DNA of 64,000 nucleotides from Oceanobacillus_B kapialis (lineage in GTDB: Bacteria > Bacillota > Bacilli > Bacillales > Amphibacillaceae), in assembly GCF_042685265.1 (NCBI RefSeq), contig NZ_JBHUMX010000036.1, one strand, 5' to 3'. The position numbers and the translations under genes were made by a program. The notes below the pieces were generated by a model. It ran no database searches. It was not told the DNA's origin and saw only the letters and a list, made by a program, of their open reading frames with translations. Positions 17,499-26,598 of the stretch are shown here, piece after piece. Each line of letters opens with the position of its first letter. Positions within the stretch are counted from its first letter, which is position 1.

Positions 17499-17523
17499 AT
17501 TCCACATATATATTATATTAAAC
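17499..17523 (-). promoter_or_regulatory. Putative sigma-B promoter for KGG genes
   Basis: On the minus strand GTTTAA (17518-17523), a 13-bp spacer and TGGAAT (17499-17504) closely match the sigma-B consensus GTTTAA-N12-14-GGGWAT, about 55 bp before the start codon. The fit to a general stress gene supports it. Confidence 0.5.
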
Positions 17524-17569
17524 ATCCTGCGCAAAATCTTTTTCCTTATTCTTTTCACCCCTTGCCATA

Positions 17570-17725
17570 TCAAGGTTTCTCAATCTTTTTTTTAATACTT
17601 TCTAACACTTTATCTGCTGCATTATCCTTTTCTTTCTTTTCTTTATCTTCCAGTTGAAAATCTTGCCGATCTTTCGCGGGAATGTGAAAATACTCCTCAT
17701 TCTCTGATTTACTATCAAGGATCAT
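17570..17725 (-). CDS. Small charged hypothetical protein (51 aa)
   Basis: An ATG at 17725 preceded by AAGGAG opens a 51-codon frame: MILDSKSENEEYFHIPAKD..., then a Lys/Glu-rich stretch and a C-terminal helix DKVLESIKKKIEKP. It is too short for most gene finders, but the ribosome binding site, the strong codon bias for charged residues and its position between genes on the same strand support it. No domain was recognised and no function is proposed. Confidence 0.55.
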   Translation of the reverse strand: MILDSKSENEEYFHIPAKDRQDFQLEDKEKKEKDNAADKVLESIKKKIEKP

Positions 17726-17766
17726 GGTTTACAACTCCTTCCTAAGATGATTACTATCTCTAAAAG

Positions 17767-19023
17767 CTAGTTGTTCAAAACAGGATCGATATAGTTCTTT
17801 CGCTTAACCCAGACAAAACCATCTCCCTTTGTTATGACCGCAACATCTACTGGAGGACCTACCGACTCAGTAGCTCGAGAAACTCGTCGCTTGAAGGATG
17901 TTAGATTTACTAATGCCTCTGCCATATCAGCTAATTCTTCCTTAGGAAGGGAACGAACTATTCCCAGTAAGGGGGAAATATAATTGGTTTGTCTATATTC
18001 ATCCACAGCATCTTCTATGGACTCATATACATCGTTACCCATTTTTTCCATTTTGCTAACTTGATCTTTTGTTAAGGAAAGTTGCAAATAATCTTCTAGC
18101 TGCTGATGGTATGTGGAAAGTACTTTATGGACAATGCCCAGGACGGCATCCTCCATATTTGGTTCAATTCCCCCCATGAATGAATCAACCATCTCCCTTT
18201 GTGCAAATGGCGTAATCGATGCCGTTCCGCTATCTCTTCCATTGGAATAGCTAATCTTTTTCTCTAATACCTTCTTATATTTTAATTGCCCAAAAACAAA
18301 TCCCTCTAGCCGGTAGTTTAATAGCTGTGGAAAGATCTCCTCCTCTCCAAAACCCGCGATTACAAGCCCGGTACTCCCAGCACTAAAATGATCTTTTTGG
18401 ATAGCCACAAAAGCCAGCTTGGCAAGCTTTTCACTTATATTCTCAGGGATTTCATATGAAATAAATTCATCGTTTACTTCCTCAATTACATTTTTAAAGT
18501 CGTTTTTAAAGTCATCCAGCTGCATTTCAATATAAATTTCTTCCTTTTTCTCAAACATCTTCTGTGTTTTATCGATATGTTTGTCTAATACTCTTGTTGC
18601 ATCCTTGTTCGTTAGCTCTTTCCCTTGTCTCCTTTCTTCTTCCATTTCTTCTTCAACGTCTTTTATTAACCGTTTCATAACATCAAAATAGGAACGGTAA
18701 ATAATAACTTCTTCCATATCTTTGATATTAAACCTTCCATCCTGCTTAATGAACGCAAGGAAATCCTCCATATAAGATGACAAGTAACGAAGCTTTTTCT
18801 CGCCTACGTAATCTCGGTACGATTTAATAATGACATCCCATGGCACTTCCATAAATGAAGCCGCACCATAAACCATGATTCCAACTGAATGAGCACTTGA
18901 AATAGAGAAAAGCTTATTTGCTGAATTGTAAACTTTCTGCACGCCATCTCTACCACTTGTTATCGCACTATCGGCTGCCAATGACATCCCCAATTTATTC
19001 ATAATTGCAACCTCTGCAGTCAT
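17767..19023 (-). CDS. Conserved hypothetical protein with Ntn-hydrolase/proteasome-like N terminus
   Basis: This 418-residue cytoplasmic protein starts MTAEVAIMNKLGMSLAADSA and continues with KVYNSANKLFSIS and VGIMVYGAASFMEVPWDVII. The layout resembles the first strands of proteasome beta/HslV folds (T-x-hydrophobic strand, then the LAADSA strand with its Asp, then a Lys-containing strand). A Thr at position 2 could become N-terminal after Met removal. From about residue 100 to 190 there is a charged, probably coiled-coil insertion (EEEMEEERRQGKEL), which ordinary beta subunits lack. GGAGGA precedes the ATG. The family relation is an inference from motifs, and proteolytic activity has not been established for such proteins. 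It stands alone, with no regulatory ATPase nearby. Confidence 0.6.
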   Translation of the reverse strand: MTAEVAIMNKLGMSLAADSAITSGRDGVQKVYNSANKLFSISSAHSVGIMVYGAASFMEVPWDVIIKSYRDYVGEKKLRYLSSYMEDFLAFIKQDGRFNIKDMEEVIIYRSYFDVMKRLIKDVEEEMEEERRQGKELTNKDATRVLDKHIDKTQKMFEKKEEIYIEMQLDDFKNDFKNVIEEVNDEFISYEIPENISEKLAKLAFVAIQKDHFSAGSTGLVIAGFGEEEIFPQLLNYRLEGFVFGQLKYKKVLEKKISYSNGRDSGTASITPFAQREMVDSFMGGIEPNMEDAVLGIVHKVLSTYHQQLEDYLQLSLTKDQVSKMEKMGNDVYESIEDAVDEYRQTNYISPLLGIVRSLPKEELADMAEALVNLTSFKRRVSRATESVGPPVDVAVITKGDGFVWVKRKNYIDPVLNN

Positions 19024-19121
19024 GCGTAATTCCTCCTTCCTCTTTCTTTTTACCCTTTATCACTGTAGGTAATGACTTAAACAATAACAAAGTGACGCTA
19101 TATTAGTATTTTTTAGACCAC

Positions 19122-19174
19122 AAAAAAGTCGAACGTATTCGACTTAACAGCTTTCGAATCGTTCGACTTTTTTT
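19122..19174 (-). terminator. Terminator after the AbgT-type gene
   Basis: AAAAAAGTCGAACG pairs with CGTTCGACTTTTTT, and the inner TTCGA and TCGAA bases extend the stem. It is strong, lies directly beyond the transporter stop, and the A/T runs on both sides would allow use in either direction. Confidence 0.9.
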
Positions 19175-19188
19175 ATTATCTTATTTTA

Positions 19189-20733
19189 TTAATTTGGATA
19201 TTCAAGCGGGCCACCTGGTCCTAGTGGGATACCTAGTAACATCCAAACGATTAGCATAATCGTCCATCCGATAAGGAAGAAGATTGAATAAGGAATCATG
19301 GTAGAAATCAGTGTACCAATCCCCATTTTCTTATCATACTTCTGTGCAAACGCGATGATGATCGCAAAGTACGTCATTAATGGTGAAATAATGTTCGTTG
19401 AAGAATCTGCCACACGATAAGCCATCTGTGTCAATTCTGGTGAATAACCTAACTGCATCATAATTGGCACAAAAATAGGGGCCATCATCGCCCATTTTGC
19501 AGATGCACTACCTATAAACAGGTTAATAAAGGCAGTAATTAAAATAAACATTAGGATAAGTGGAATCCCAGTTAAGTTAATACTATTTAGGAATTCTGCT
19601 CCATATACACCTAGCACAAGACCCATGTTAGATTCATTAAAATAAGCCACAAATTGACCAGCTGTAAAGGCAAGTACTATAAACATTCCCATTGAAGCCA
19701 TTGTATCAGACATTTGCCCTGCTACATCTTTGTCATTACGGATTGTTTTTGTTACCATTCCATACACAAGTCCTGGAATGAAGAAAAGAATCGCAATGAT
19801 AGGTACAAGAGAGCTCATGAATGGCGACTGAACGATCTGATCCATTGTGCTTCCTTCTGTTCCACGCATCGGGGCATTTTCTGGAAGGACAAGTAAAGCT
19901 GCCAATACAAGGCCGACAACAAGTGCAACCCCTGACCAGATTAAACCTTTTTTCTCAATCGGCTTTAATCCATCTAGGTTATCACCTTCTGTTGTTTCCC
20001 CTTTATAGCTTCCGAGACGAGGTTCTACAATTTTTTCCGTTACCCATGTACCAATCAACGTAAGTACGAAAACAGATGCAGCAATAAAGAACCAGTTCAT
20101 CGCAATGTTCATTGTTTCTGCATATGCTGGGTCAATAACAGAAGCGGCTGCAATTGTAAGCTCACCTAACATTACATCTGTTCCAGATAGCAATAGGTTT
20201 GCACTAAATCCGGCAGAAACACCTGCAAATGCCGCTGCAAGTCCGCCTAGTGGATGTCTGCCTAGCGCAGCAAAAATTAAGGCGCCTAACGGAGGTAGTA
20301 CTACATAACCAGCATCAGAAGCAACACTGGACATAATACCAGCAAAAACAAGACCTAAAGTAATAAAGCGATTAGGTACAGATAACACGAAGCCACGTAG
20401 CAGCGCACTAATCAATCCAGTTCGCTCCGCTACGCCAATCCCAAGCATTGTCACTAGTACAACGCCTAGTGGAGCAAAGCCAATAAAGTTATCTGTCATG
20501 CTGGAGAAAATGTATTGAATACCTTCTGCGTTAAGCAAATTGGTTATCTCAACCATTTCCCCTTCTTCTCCCGGGTGTTCTACACTAATTCCCACCTGAG
20601 AAAGTACTGCCGAAAGCACTAACACAAGCAATGCTAATATTGCGAATAATGTGGCAGGATGTGGTAGTTTATTTCCAAGAAATTCAATGCCATCCAGTGA
20701 TTTCTGGAAAAGACCTTTTTTTGTTTTCCCCAT
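19189..20733 (-). CDS. AbgT-family transporter
   Basis: This is a 514-residue membrane protein of the AbgT family, whose members import p-aminobenzoyl-glutamate in E. coli or export sulfonamides/PABA in other bacteria. Visible parts are the start LDGIEFLGNKLPHPATLF, SDAGYVVLPPLGALIFAALGRHP, GGLAAAFAGVSAGFSANLLLSGTD and the second repeat IGSASAKWAMMAPIFVPI with ADSSTNIISPLM. The ATG at 20733 has GAGAGGAA upstream and gives the family length; the in-frame ATG at 20790 would add an unrelated extension. An amidase gene lies directly upstream in the same direction. This pairing suggests uptake of an amide or peptide-like compound and its cleavage. Confidence 0.88.
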   Translation of the reverse strand: MGKTKKGLFQKSLDGIEFLGNKLPHPATLFAILALLVLVLSAVLSQVGISVEHPGEEGEMVEITNLLNAEGIQYIFSSMTDNFIGFAPLGVVLVTMLGIGVAERTGLISALLRGFVLSVPNRFITLGLVFAGIMSSVASDAGYVVLPPLGALIFAALGRHPLGGLAAAFAGVSAGFSANLLLSGTDVMLGELTIAAASVIDPAYAETMNIAMNWFFIAASVFVLTLIGTWVTEKIVEPRLGSYKGETTEGDNLDGLKPIEKKGLIWSGVALVVGLVLAALLVLPENAPMRGTEGSTMDQIVQSPFMSSLVPIIAILFFIPGLVYGMVTKTIRNDKDVAGQMSDTMASMGMFIVLAFTAGQFVAYFNESNMGLVLGVYGAEFLNSINLTGIPLILMFILITAFINLFIGSASAKWAMMAPIFVPIMMQLGYSPELTQMAYRVADSSTNIISPLMTYFAIIIAFAQKYDKKMGIGTLISTMIPYSIFFLIGWTIMLIVWMLLGIPLGPGGPLEYPN

Positions 20734-20899
20734 ATATTCCTCTCCCTCTTCTCTATTACCATATGAGTAATATTCTGAAAATAACGCCAAATTATAGGCG
20801 CAAATACTATTATAAAGGCTCTGTCCTTAATTTGAAAGCGTATATAAATAAAACTAATACTACCATTATTCTTAAGATTAAGACGGGCATTATCCATAC

Positions 20900-22393
20900 T
20901 TACCCAAAGTATGGATTTTGGAACATGCCTTGCCATAGATTAGAAGATTCGATAGCTTTGGCAAGCTGCAATAATCGATGCTCTTCCCCTTTTCCTGCCA
21001 TGACCTGCACACCAAGCGGTAATCCTCTTTCTGTAAGATAGACTGGCACAGACATTGCTGGTTGACCAGTAAGATTAGCTAGCTGGGTATATGGACTATA
21101 GGTCAAGCTCGGTAAAAACATTTCGTAGATAAGCTCCTGACGCTTTGCACCCTCGGCTTGTAACATTTGTTCTCGCATTGACTGTGCTTCTTCTGCTGAT
21201 GCTGTTAACTCTCCGATTTGAGGTGCAGGAAAGGCAGTGGTAGGAGTTATATAGAAATCATAGGTTTCATGGAAGATGGCAGTTTGGGCAGCAGCTACAT
21301 CCCATGATGCTAAGCTTGAAGCATATTCTGCAGCTGAAACATGCTTCCCTGCTTGATAAAGCATCCATGTCTCTAGTTCCATGTCCGTTTCCGCTAGTTC
21401 TCTACCTTGTATTTTCTCAAAGGGTTTCATCACAGACGTTATCTCGCCAGCATTCATGATATAATAGTTTTGCATCAGTAAGATACCATCAATATCCGGC
21501 TGCTGTTCTTCGACAAAATGTCCTTGTTCTTCTAGCCACTTCACTGTCTGCATAACAGCATGTTCTGCTTCAGCTGACACGGGAGTTCCTACTGGTGATA
21601 CAGTAGAAAAAGCAATCCGCAGCTTTTTGTCAAATGGCTTTTCTAGGACATCCTTGTATTTATGTGGATACAGTGGTGTTTGAAAGGCTGCTTCTGGTTG
21701 TTCGGTTTGCAGTACATCAAGCATCATTGCGCTATCTCTTACACTTCGGGTCAAAACAAAATCAATGGCCGCTCCTTGCCACTGCCTTCCGACTCCTGGG
21801 CCAACAGGTGTACGGCCTCTAGTTGGTTTTAACCCAAATAGTCCAGTAAAAGAAGCGGGAATTCGAATGGATCCTCCTCCATCACTCGCTCCAGCAATCG
21901 GCACAATACCTGCAGCTACAGATGCTGCAGCACCTCCACTTGAGCCCCCTGGCGAATGATCCGTATTCCACGGATTTCTTGCTGGTCCATATAATACCGA
22001 CTCTGTAATGTTCTTTAAAGCAAATTCTGGTACATTGGTATGACCTACAAATTGAAAGCCAGCATTACGAAACTCGCTGACAAAATTAGCATCCTCATTT
22101 GCTATCTGATCCTGCAACAATTTAGAAGCCGCAGTGGATTTCTCTCCAGCCAGTCTTTGGGTGGCTTTCAGTAAAACAGGTACACCTGCAAAAGGCTGTG
22201 CTGCCGAGAAAAAGCGATCCGCCTCTAACAAGGCCTTTTCCTTTCGGGAATGGATAACAGCATTCAGATCAGCATTGACCTCTTCCAAGCAAGAAAAACT
22301 TAGTTCTAAGAGTTCACTTGGTTTCACTTCCTTGCGATGAACCAATTCAGCCAGTTCCCAGCCGTCCATCTTTTTGTATTGTTGAATATCCAT
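20900..22393 (-). CDS. Amidase signature family enzyme
   Basis: This is a 497-residue amidase. The Ser-cisSer-Lys triad is visible as Lys in VPVLLKATQ, the cis-Ser in SPGGSSGGAAASVAAG and the nucleophile in GASDGGGSIRIPAS. The C-terminal TYSPYTQLANLTGQPAMSVPVY is typical of this family, whose members include 6-aminohexanoate cyclic dimer hydrolases and general amidases. There is no signal peptide, so it is cytoplasmic. It lies ~165 bp upstream of the AbgT-type transporter. Family assignment is firm; the substrate is not known. The YfmS-like and germination neighbours give no added clue. Confidence 0.9.
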   Translation of the reverse strand: MDIQQYKKMDGWELAELVHRKEVKPSELLELSFSCLEEVNADLNAVIHSRKEKALLEADRFFSAAQPFAGVPVLLKATQRLAGEKSTAASKLLQDQIANEDANFVSEFRNAGFQFVGHTNVPEFALKNITESVLYGPARNPWNTDHSPGGSSGGAAASVAAGIVPIAGASDGGGSIRIPASFTGLFGLKPTRGRTPVGPGVGRQWQGAAIDFVLTRSVRDSAMMLDVLQTEQPEAAFQTPLYPHKYKDVLEKPFDKKLRIAFSTVSPVGTPVSAEAEHAVMQTVKWLEEQGHFVEEQQPDIDGILLMQNYYIMNAGEITSVMKPFEKIQGRELAETDMELETWMLYQAGKHVSAAEYASSLASWDVAAAQTAIFHETYDFYITPTTAFPAPQIGELTASAEEAQSMREQMLQAEGAKRQELIYEMFLPSLTYSPYTQLANLTGQPAMSVPVYLTERGLPLGVQVMAGKGEEHRLLQLAKAIESSNLWQGMFQNPYFG

Positions 22394-22453
22394 GTAATTC
22401 CTCCCCTTTACTCAATCCTTTCTTCTTATTGTACATTACCCTAATTCTGGATA

Positions 22454-22612
22454 CTATCTGTCTTTTTTATCATTTGTTTTCTTCCACTCTGGATCCCCTT
22501 TTTCATGTAAGCTTTTATTTACCCAGTAAATAAAAAATGGTATGAAGAAAGCTAAGGAAGCATTGAAAAAAACAAACCACCCAGGAAGCTTATCTAATAT
22601 TGCTTGGACCAA
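22454..22612 (-). CDS. Small membrane protein at the end of the germination operon
   Basis: A TTG at 22612 opens 52 codons just 5 bp after the stop of the GerC gene, with AAGGAG and GTGAGG as ribosome binding sequence inside the gerC end. The product is one long hydrophobic stretch (WFVFFNASLAFFIPFFIYWV) followed by a charged tail (KSLHEKGDPEWKKTNDKKDR). Some Bacillus germinant receptor operons end in a small membrane D gene that tunes receptor activity. This could be such a gene, although D proteins usually have two segments. Assignment as a gene is moderately strong; the D-like role is a guess. Confidence 0.55.
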   Translation of the reverse strand: MVQAILDKLPGWFVFFNASLAFFIPFFIYWVNKSLHEKGDPEWKKTNDKKDR

Positions 22613-22616
22613 GTCC

Positions 22617-23816
22617 TCACTCTCCTTCTTGCATCTTTATTCGATCAGAAGACCCCACTCTATCTATTTCTACGTTCGGTTTAATTTGAATGGTAGCGTT
22701 TGAAAAGTAGTTTTCCCCTTTTCCCCAATTGTCCTTAACCTTTTGCCAAAAGTCATAGTGGGATTCATAGAGCGTTTTACTGATTCCAAGAAAATCGGTG
22801 TGAAGCTCCTGTTGCGCTTTTTCTATCGTTTTTGTGGTTAGTTCCTTTACTTTTGCTTCCGCGGCTCTTTCAATTTTCTGCACATACTTTTCCTCTAAAA
22901 CACTCTCAACTCCAAAGTGTTCCGCAATATTTCCTTTAATTTCGATGTTTATATCGGCCTTTACATTAGGCAGTTTTTTGCCTTCCATTTTTAGTTTTTG
23001 CTGAATTTCCATGATTTCTACCGCTACAAGCTCTCCATCCACCTCTATTTCGAGCACGCCACCTTCCGTACTTCCATCCATAAATCCTAACCCGCTAGTT
23101 TCATCTTCATTAAGGGCTCCTACCATTTGGTTTGTTTCCCCTTTTATCACAACCACTCCACCATATTCGGCTAAAAAGCCTTCTCTTTTTATAACTGGAA
23201 GTACATAGCTCTGCTGATTCAAAATTTGCTCTTGAACCTCTCCAATATGTGTCGGTTTAATGGTACTCGTATTTTTATCTGTACTTTCCATTAAATCGTC
23301 AAGATACATTGCCGGTACATCAACATTTTCTGGCTTTAACTCCAATATTTCATTCGCTTCTCCCTCTGTTACTACTAAGCGAATAGACCTTCGCATGGCA
23401 TGGTCCCGAATATAAAAATCCATAACATCTGAGAACAAATGCGGTATTTCTAGTATTTCACTCGATATAACGAGCACTTTTAAATGCTGATAAAATGGTA
23501 CTTGACTATTAATTTGCGAAAACTTTCGGTTCGTTCTAAACAGGCTGACACCACTTCGCGATACATTCATAAACGCTTTCTGCCCTTTCCCACCTTGGGT
23601 AATGGACCCTAATCCCGATGGAATAACAAACTGGTTTGTCATCATCACTTCATATTTATTTTCCGATTTTTGATCTACAAAGTCGATTGCTGTTCCTACG
23701 ATAAATCCGCGCTCTTCAATATCCACTCTGTCCCAACAGCCAGCAAGGAACATTGCCGTAATTAGAAGGAGAAATACCTTTCTTTTATTTTGTCGCAAGC
23801 TTTTTCTTCCTCCCAT
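22617..23816 (-). CDS. Spore germination protein, Ger(x)C family lipoprotein
   Basis: This 399-residue protein has a lipoprotein signal peptide (lipobox MFLAGCWDR; Cys27). It is the C subunit of a germinant receptor, anchored at the outer face of the spore inner membrane. Family marks are CWDRVDIEERGFIVGTAID at the start, VLVISSEILE in the middle and the C-terminal domain with NIEIKGNIAEHFG and YESHYDFWQKVKDNWG. It overlaps the B subunit gene by 32 bp. Subunits A, B and C are all encoded here, so the receptor should be complete. The germinant cannot be deduced. Confidence 0.93.
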   Translation of the reverse strand: MGGRKSLRQNKRKVFLLLITAMFLAGCWDRVDIEERGFIVGTAIDFVDQKSENKYEVMMTNQFVIPSGLGSITQGGKGQKAFMNVSRSGVSLFRTNRKFSQINSQVPFYQHLKVLVISSEILEIPHLFSDVMDFYIRDHAMRRSIRLVVTEGEANEILELKPENVDVPAMYLDDLMESTDKNTSTIKPTHIGEVQEQILNQQSYVLPVIKREGFLAEYGGVVVIKGETNQMVGALNEDETSGLGFMDGSTEGGVLEIEVDGELVAVEIMEIQQKLKMEGKKLPNVKADINIEIKGNIAEHFGVESVLEEKYVQKIERAAEAKVKELTTKTIEKAQQELHTDFLGISKTLYESHYDFWQKVKDNWGKGENYFSNATIQIKPNVEIDRVGSSDRIKMQEGE

Positions 23817-24900
23817 TCTTAATTTTGAATAGCAAGAATAGGATCACTGCAATGCCAGAGGTAGAGATGACCCCAAAATACCCAATGAACGTCCCAAGCT
23901 TCCCGACTTCTAAGGCACCTTCAGGGATCATCCCGATAATGTAAATGATTGGTGCTAGTATGAATAAATAGGTTAACTTTTTTAGCTTTAAGAAGGACTG
24001 GAAGGCATAGATCGTCACATCAACTGACATTGCGGTTGTGTTAAATATCGACATAAGCCATATAACGAAAAAAACGGAATCAAACCGTTCAAAAACACCA
24101 CCTGGTATCTCAATCTCTTTGGCCAGCTCAATTAATGGATATACAAGGTTTGATGTAACAGCATTCCCGAATACGCCCAAGTTAATAAAAAAGATAAGAA
24201 GATAGATAGAGATAACGATAAGCATTCCATAAACGGACGCTTTAGGGGATTTTTCTGTATCCTTCACAAGTGCAATATAAAAGAATAGGATATTAAAGCC
24301 GACAAATGCCAGCCCACTAACTTCAACAGCTTTCATTTGGTCCATTATCCCTGTTTTAAACAAAGGGAATAAATTTTCTAACTCAAACCAGCCTAGGGAA
24401 AATAAAGAAAGTACGATGGTGATTACGACAATAATTGGGAAAAATAGCATATTAAGCCTAAACAGACCTGCACGAGAACCCGCCACTGCATATACAACGA
24501 CGAGAAGGAAGGTCAGGGAAACAACTTCCACAGGTGTGCGATCAAAGAGATATGTTTTGGCAATGTCTGCAATCACCCTTATTACATAGGCACTTAGCAA
24601 TAAGCTTTGGATAATAAGGATAATGGTAAAAAGAATGGCTACAGGTTTTGTCACAAGCTTTGAAGCGTAGGTAAGGAAGGACTCTCCTGGATAACTGGCA
24701 GCCACTTTGGCCGTCAGCCATGTAATAATGGTAACTACTACACCCGCTACTAAAATTGCGATCCACCCATCCGCAGCAATTGTAAGGGTGGCAATTTCAC
24801 GCGGCAATGATAGAATCCCGACGCCAACTGTAACAGCAGGTAATGAAATCATAATTTCCCGCGAGCTAATGCCCTCATCCGCATATTTGAAGTCTTTCAC
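23785..24900 (-). CDS. Spore germination receptor permease subunit (GerB family)
   Basis: This 371-residue integral membrane protein has about 10 hydrophobic segments and belongs to the APC-related endospore germination permease family. The start ISSREIMISLPAVTVGVGILSLPREIA is typical, as is TPVEVVSLTFLLVVVYAVAGSRAG. GerB proteins hold the germinant-binding pocket. It ends overlapping gerC, and begins 6 bp after the stop of the A subunit gene, so the three genes form one operon. Confidence 0.93.
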   Translation of the reverse strand: MKDFKYADEGISSREIMISLPAVTVGVGILSLPREIATLTIAADGWIAILVAGVVVTIITWLTAKVAASYPGESFLTYASKLVTKPVAILFTIILIIQSLLLSAYVIRVIADIAKTYLFDRTPVEVVSLTFLLVVVYAVAGSRAGLFRLNMLFFPIIVVITIVLSLFSLGWFELENLFPLFKTGIMDQMKAVEVSGLAFVGFNILFFYIALVKDTEKSPKASVYGMLIVISIYLLIFFINLGVFGNAVTSNLVYPLIELAKEIEIPGGVFERFDSVFFVIWLMSIFNTTAMSVDVTIYAFQSFLKLKKLTYLFILAPIIYIIGMIPEGALEVGKLGTFIGYFGVISTSGIAVILFLLFKIKNGRKKKLATK

Positions 24901-24906
24901 CCATCT

Positions 24907-26451
24907 CTACCTCCTTAAGTTTCCGGATCTTTTATCTTTGGATTTTAGACTTTCGGGCCGTTTATTTAACATTGGAATTGGTGCACGTAACACCATGTCT
25001 CTCCAGTCTTTGATAAAGGTGGGAGCAAATGGAGTTGAATAAGGGATACCCATGCTTTTTAGGTTAACGATGTGTATATTGATCATAATGTAAACAAGCA
25101 CGATTCCATACAATCCAAGGACAGCCGCCGCAAGCATAAAACCAAATCGAAGGAGCCGGAATGAGATTGCCACACTGTATAAAGGGATGGTAAACGAGGC
25201 GACCGCTGTAAGGGCAACTACAATTACCATAATCGGGCTTACGATCCCGGCACTCACGGCTGCCTCCCCAATTACGAGTCCCCCAACAATACCAATTGTT
25301 TGTCCAATCGTTTTTGGCAATCTTGCTCCTGCTTCCCGTAATAGTTCCATCGTAAATCCCATAATAATGGCTTCTACAAAGGCTGGGAAAGGTACCCCTT
25401 CCCGTGTAGCTGCTATGGAAAAGGCAAGCTGGGAAGGAATCATTCCTTGATGAAAGGAAACAAGGGCAATATAAAGAGCGGGAAGAAACATCGTTATAAA
25501 CGCCCCGATATAGCGAATAATCCTTAAAAAAGTACCAATTAACCAGCGATCATAATAATCCTCAGGTGATTTAAAAGAATTATCAATTGTAATTGGTGCA
25601 ATTAAGGCAAACGGAGAACCATCCAAGAGAATGCCTACCTTTCCTTGAAGTACAGAAGACGCCACTTTATCAGGACGCTCTGTATTATCCATTTGGGGAA
25701 AAGGGGATAAGTAACTATCTTCTATCCATTGCTCGATATAGCCTGACTCCATTGCACTATCCATATCAATAGAAGAAAGACGCCGATTAACCTCCTTGAC
25801 TATGTCGGGGTTCACAATCCCTTCCATATAGCAGACAACCAGCTTTTTTTTTGATCGCCTTCCTACTTCACTTGTTTCAAAACGAAGGTTCGGGTCCCGG
25901 ATATGTCTGCGGATAAGCACCATGTTTGTTTGCAAGTTTTCTATAAAGCCTTCTCTGGGTCCTCTTATAACAGATTCAGATACAGGTTCTTCAATCGACC
26001 TGCTCTCCCACTTTTCTGTTCCAAGCATAAGGGCCTCTGCTACTCCGTCTACATAAACAATTGATTTTCCAGATAGTAACTTAAGGGTTAATGCATCTAA
26101 CGAATTTGTTTTCTCTATGCTACTAATACTAATGAGATCAAGTTGTAGCTGGTTCAACATTTCTTCGGGAGTTCTACTGTCTGATTCCTTTTCTCTGTTT
26201 CTTTGTAAATTTTTTAACAAGTCGTTATGTATATCCTCTGTATTACTCAAACCATTAATAAACACTACTGCAGCACCTACATTGGCACCGAGCATTAGCC
26301 TGCGTATAACCAGATCACCGGGATTGCCAAGCATTACCTGCAAATCTTGTAAATTCTTTTCCAGGTCAATTCCTAATGTAGTGGAAAAGTTTTCCCCAGT
26401 CGCATATTCCTGTTTCATTTTCCGTCTTCGAAAGATATTACGCCCCAACAT
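24907..26451 (-). CDS. Spore germination receptor subunit (GerA family)
   Basis: This is a 514-residue A subunit of the receptor. A large N-terminal cytoplasmic part contains VRRHIRDPNLRFE-like sequence, EGIVNPDIVKEVNRRL and GKVGILLDGSPFALIAPI. A membrane region follows from about residue 320 (FHQGMIPSQLAFSIAATREGVPFPAFVEA, GIVGGLVIGEAAVSAGIVSP). GerA subunits assemble as oligomeric channels. The ATG at 26451 is selected because GGGAGGGG precedes it; the longer frame from 26535 overlaps the divergent promoter region and has a Cys-rich, unlikely N terminus. Transcription is expected in the forespore. Confidence 0.93.
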   Translation of the reverse strand: MLGRNIFRRRKMKQEYATGENFSTTLGIDLEKNLQDLQVMLGNPGDLVIRRLMLGANVGAAVVFINGLSNTEDIHNDLLKNLQRNREKESDSRTPEEMLNQLQLDLISISSIEKTNSLDALTLKLLSGKSIVYVDGVAEALMLGTEKWESRSIEEPVSESVIRGPREGFIENLQTNMVLIRRHIRDPNLRFETSEVGRRSKKKLVVCYMEGIVNPDIVKEVNRRLSSIDMDSAMESGYIEQWIEDSYLSPFPQMDNTERPDKVASSVLQGKVGILLDGSPFALIAPITIDNSFKSPEDYYDRWLIGTFLRIIRYIGAFITMFLPALYIALVSFHQGMIPSQLAFSIAATREGVPFPAFVEAIIMGFTMELLREAGARLPKTIGQTIGIVGGLVIGEAAVSAGIVSPIMVIVVALTAVASFTIPLYSVAISFRLLRFGFMLAAAVLGLYGIVLVYIMINIHIVNLKSMGIPYSTPFAPTFIKDWRDMVLRAPIPMLNKRPESLKSKDKRSGNLRR

Positions 26452-26479
26452 GTCCCCTCCCATACAAGTATTGCTTTCC

Positions 26480-26510
26480 TTTTTTTGCCCGAAAGAGAAG
26501 AATTTTATAC
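26480..26510 (-). promoter_or_regulatory. Putative forespore (sigma-F/G) promoter for the germination operon
   Basis: On the minus strand GTATA (26506-26510), a 16-bp gap and GGCAAAAAAA (26480-26489) resemble the sigma-F pattern GYATA-N16-GGnnAnAnT, about 35 bp before the GerA start. Gene function supports a forespore sigma factor, but the match is only partial. Confidence 0.3.
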
Positions 26511-26598
26511 AGCTACAATCTACTCTTCTTCTCAAGCACGTATAAAACGAAGCCTCTATGCCAAACTATACTCATCGGATTTAAGGAGGGATATTGTC

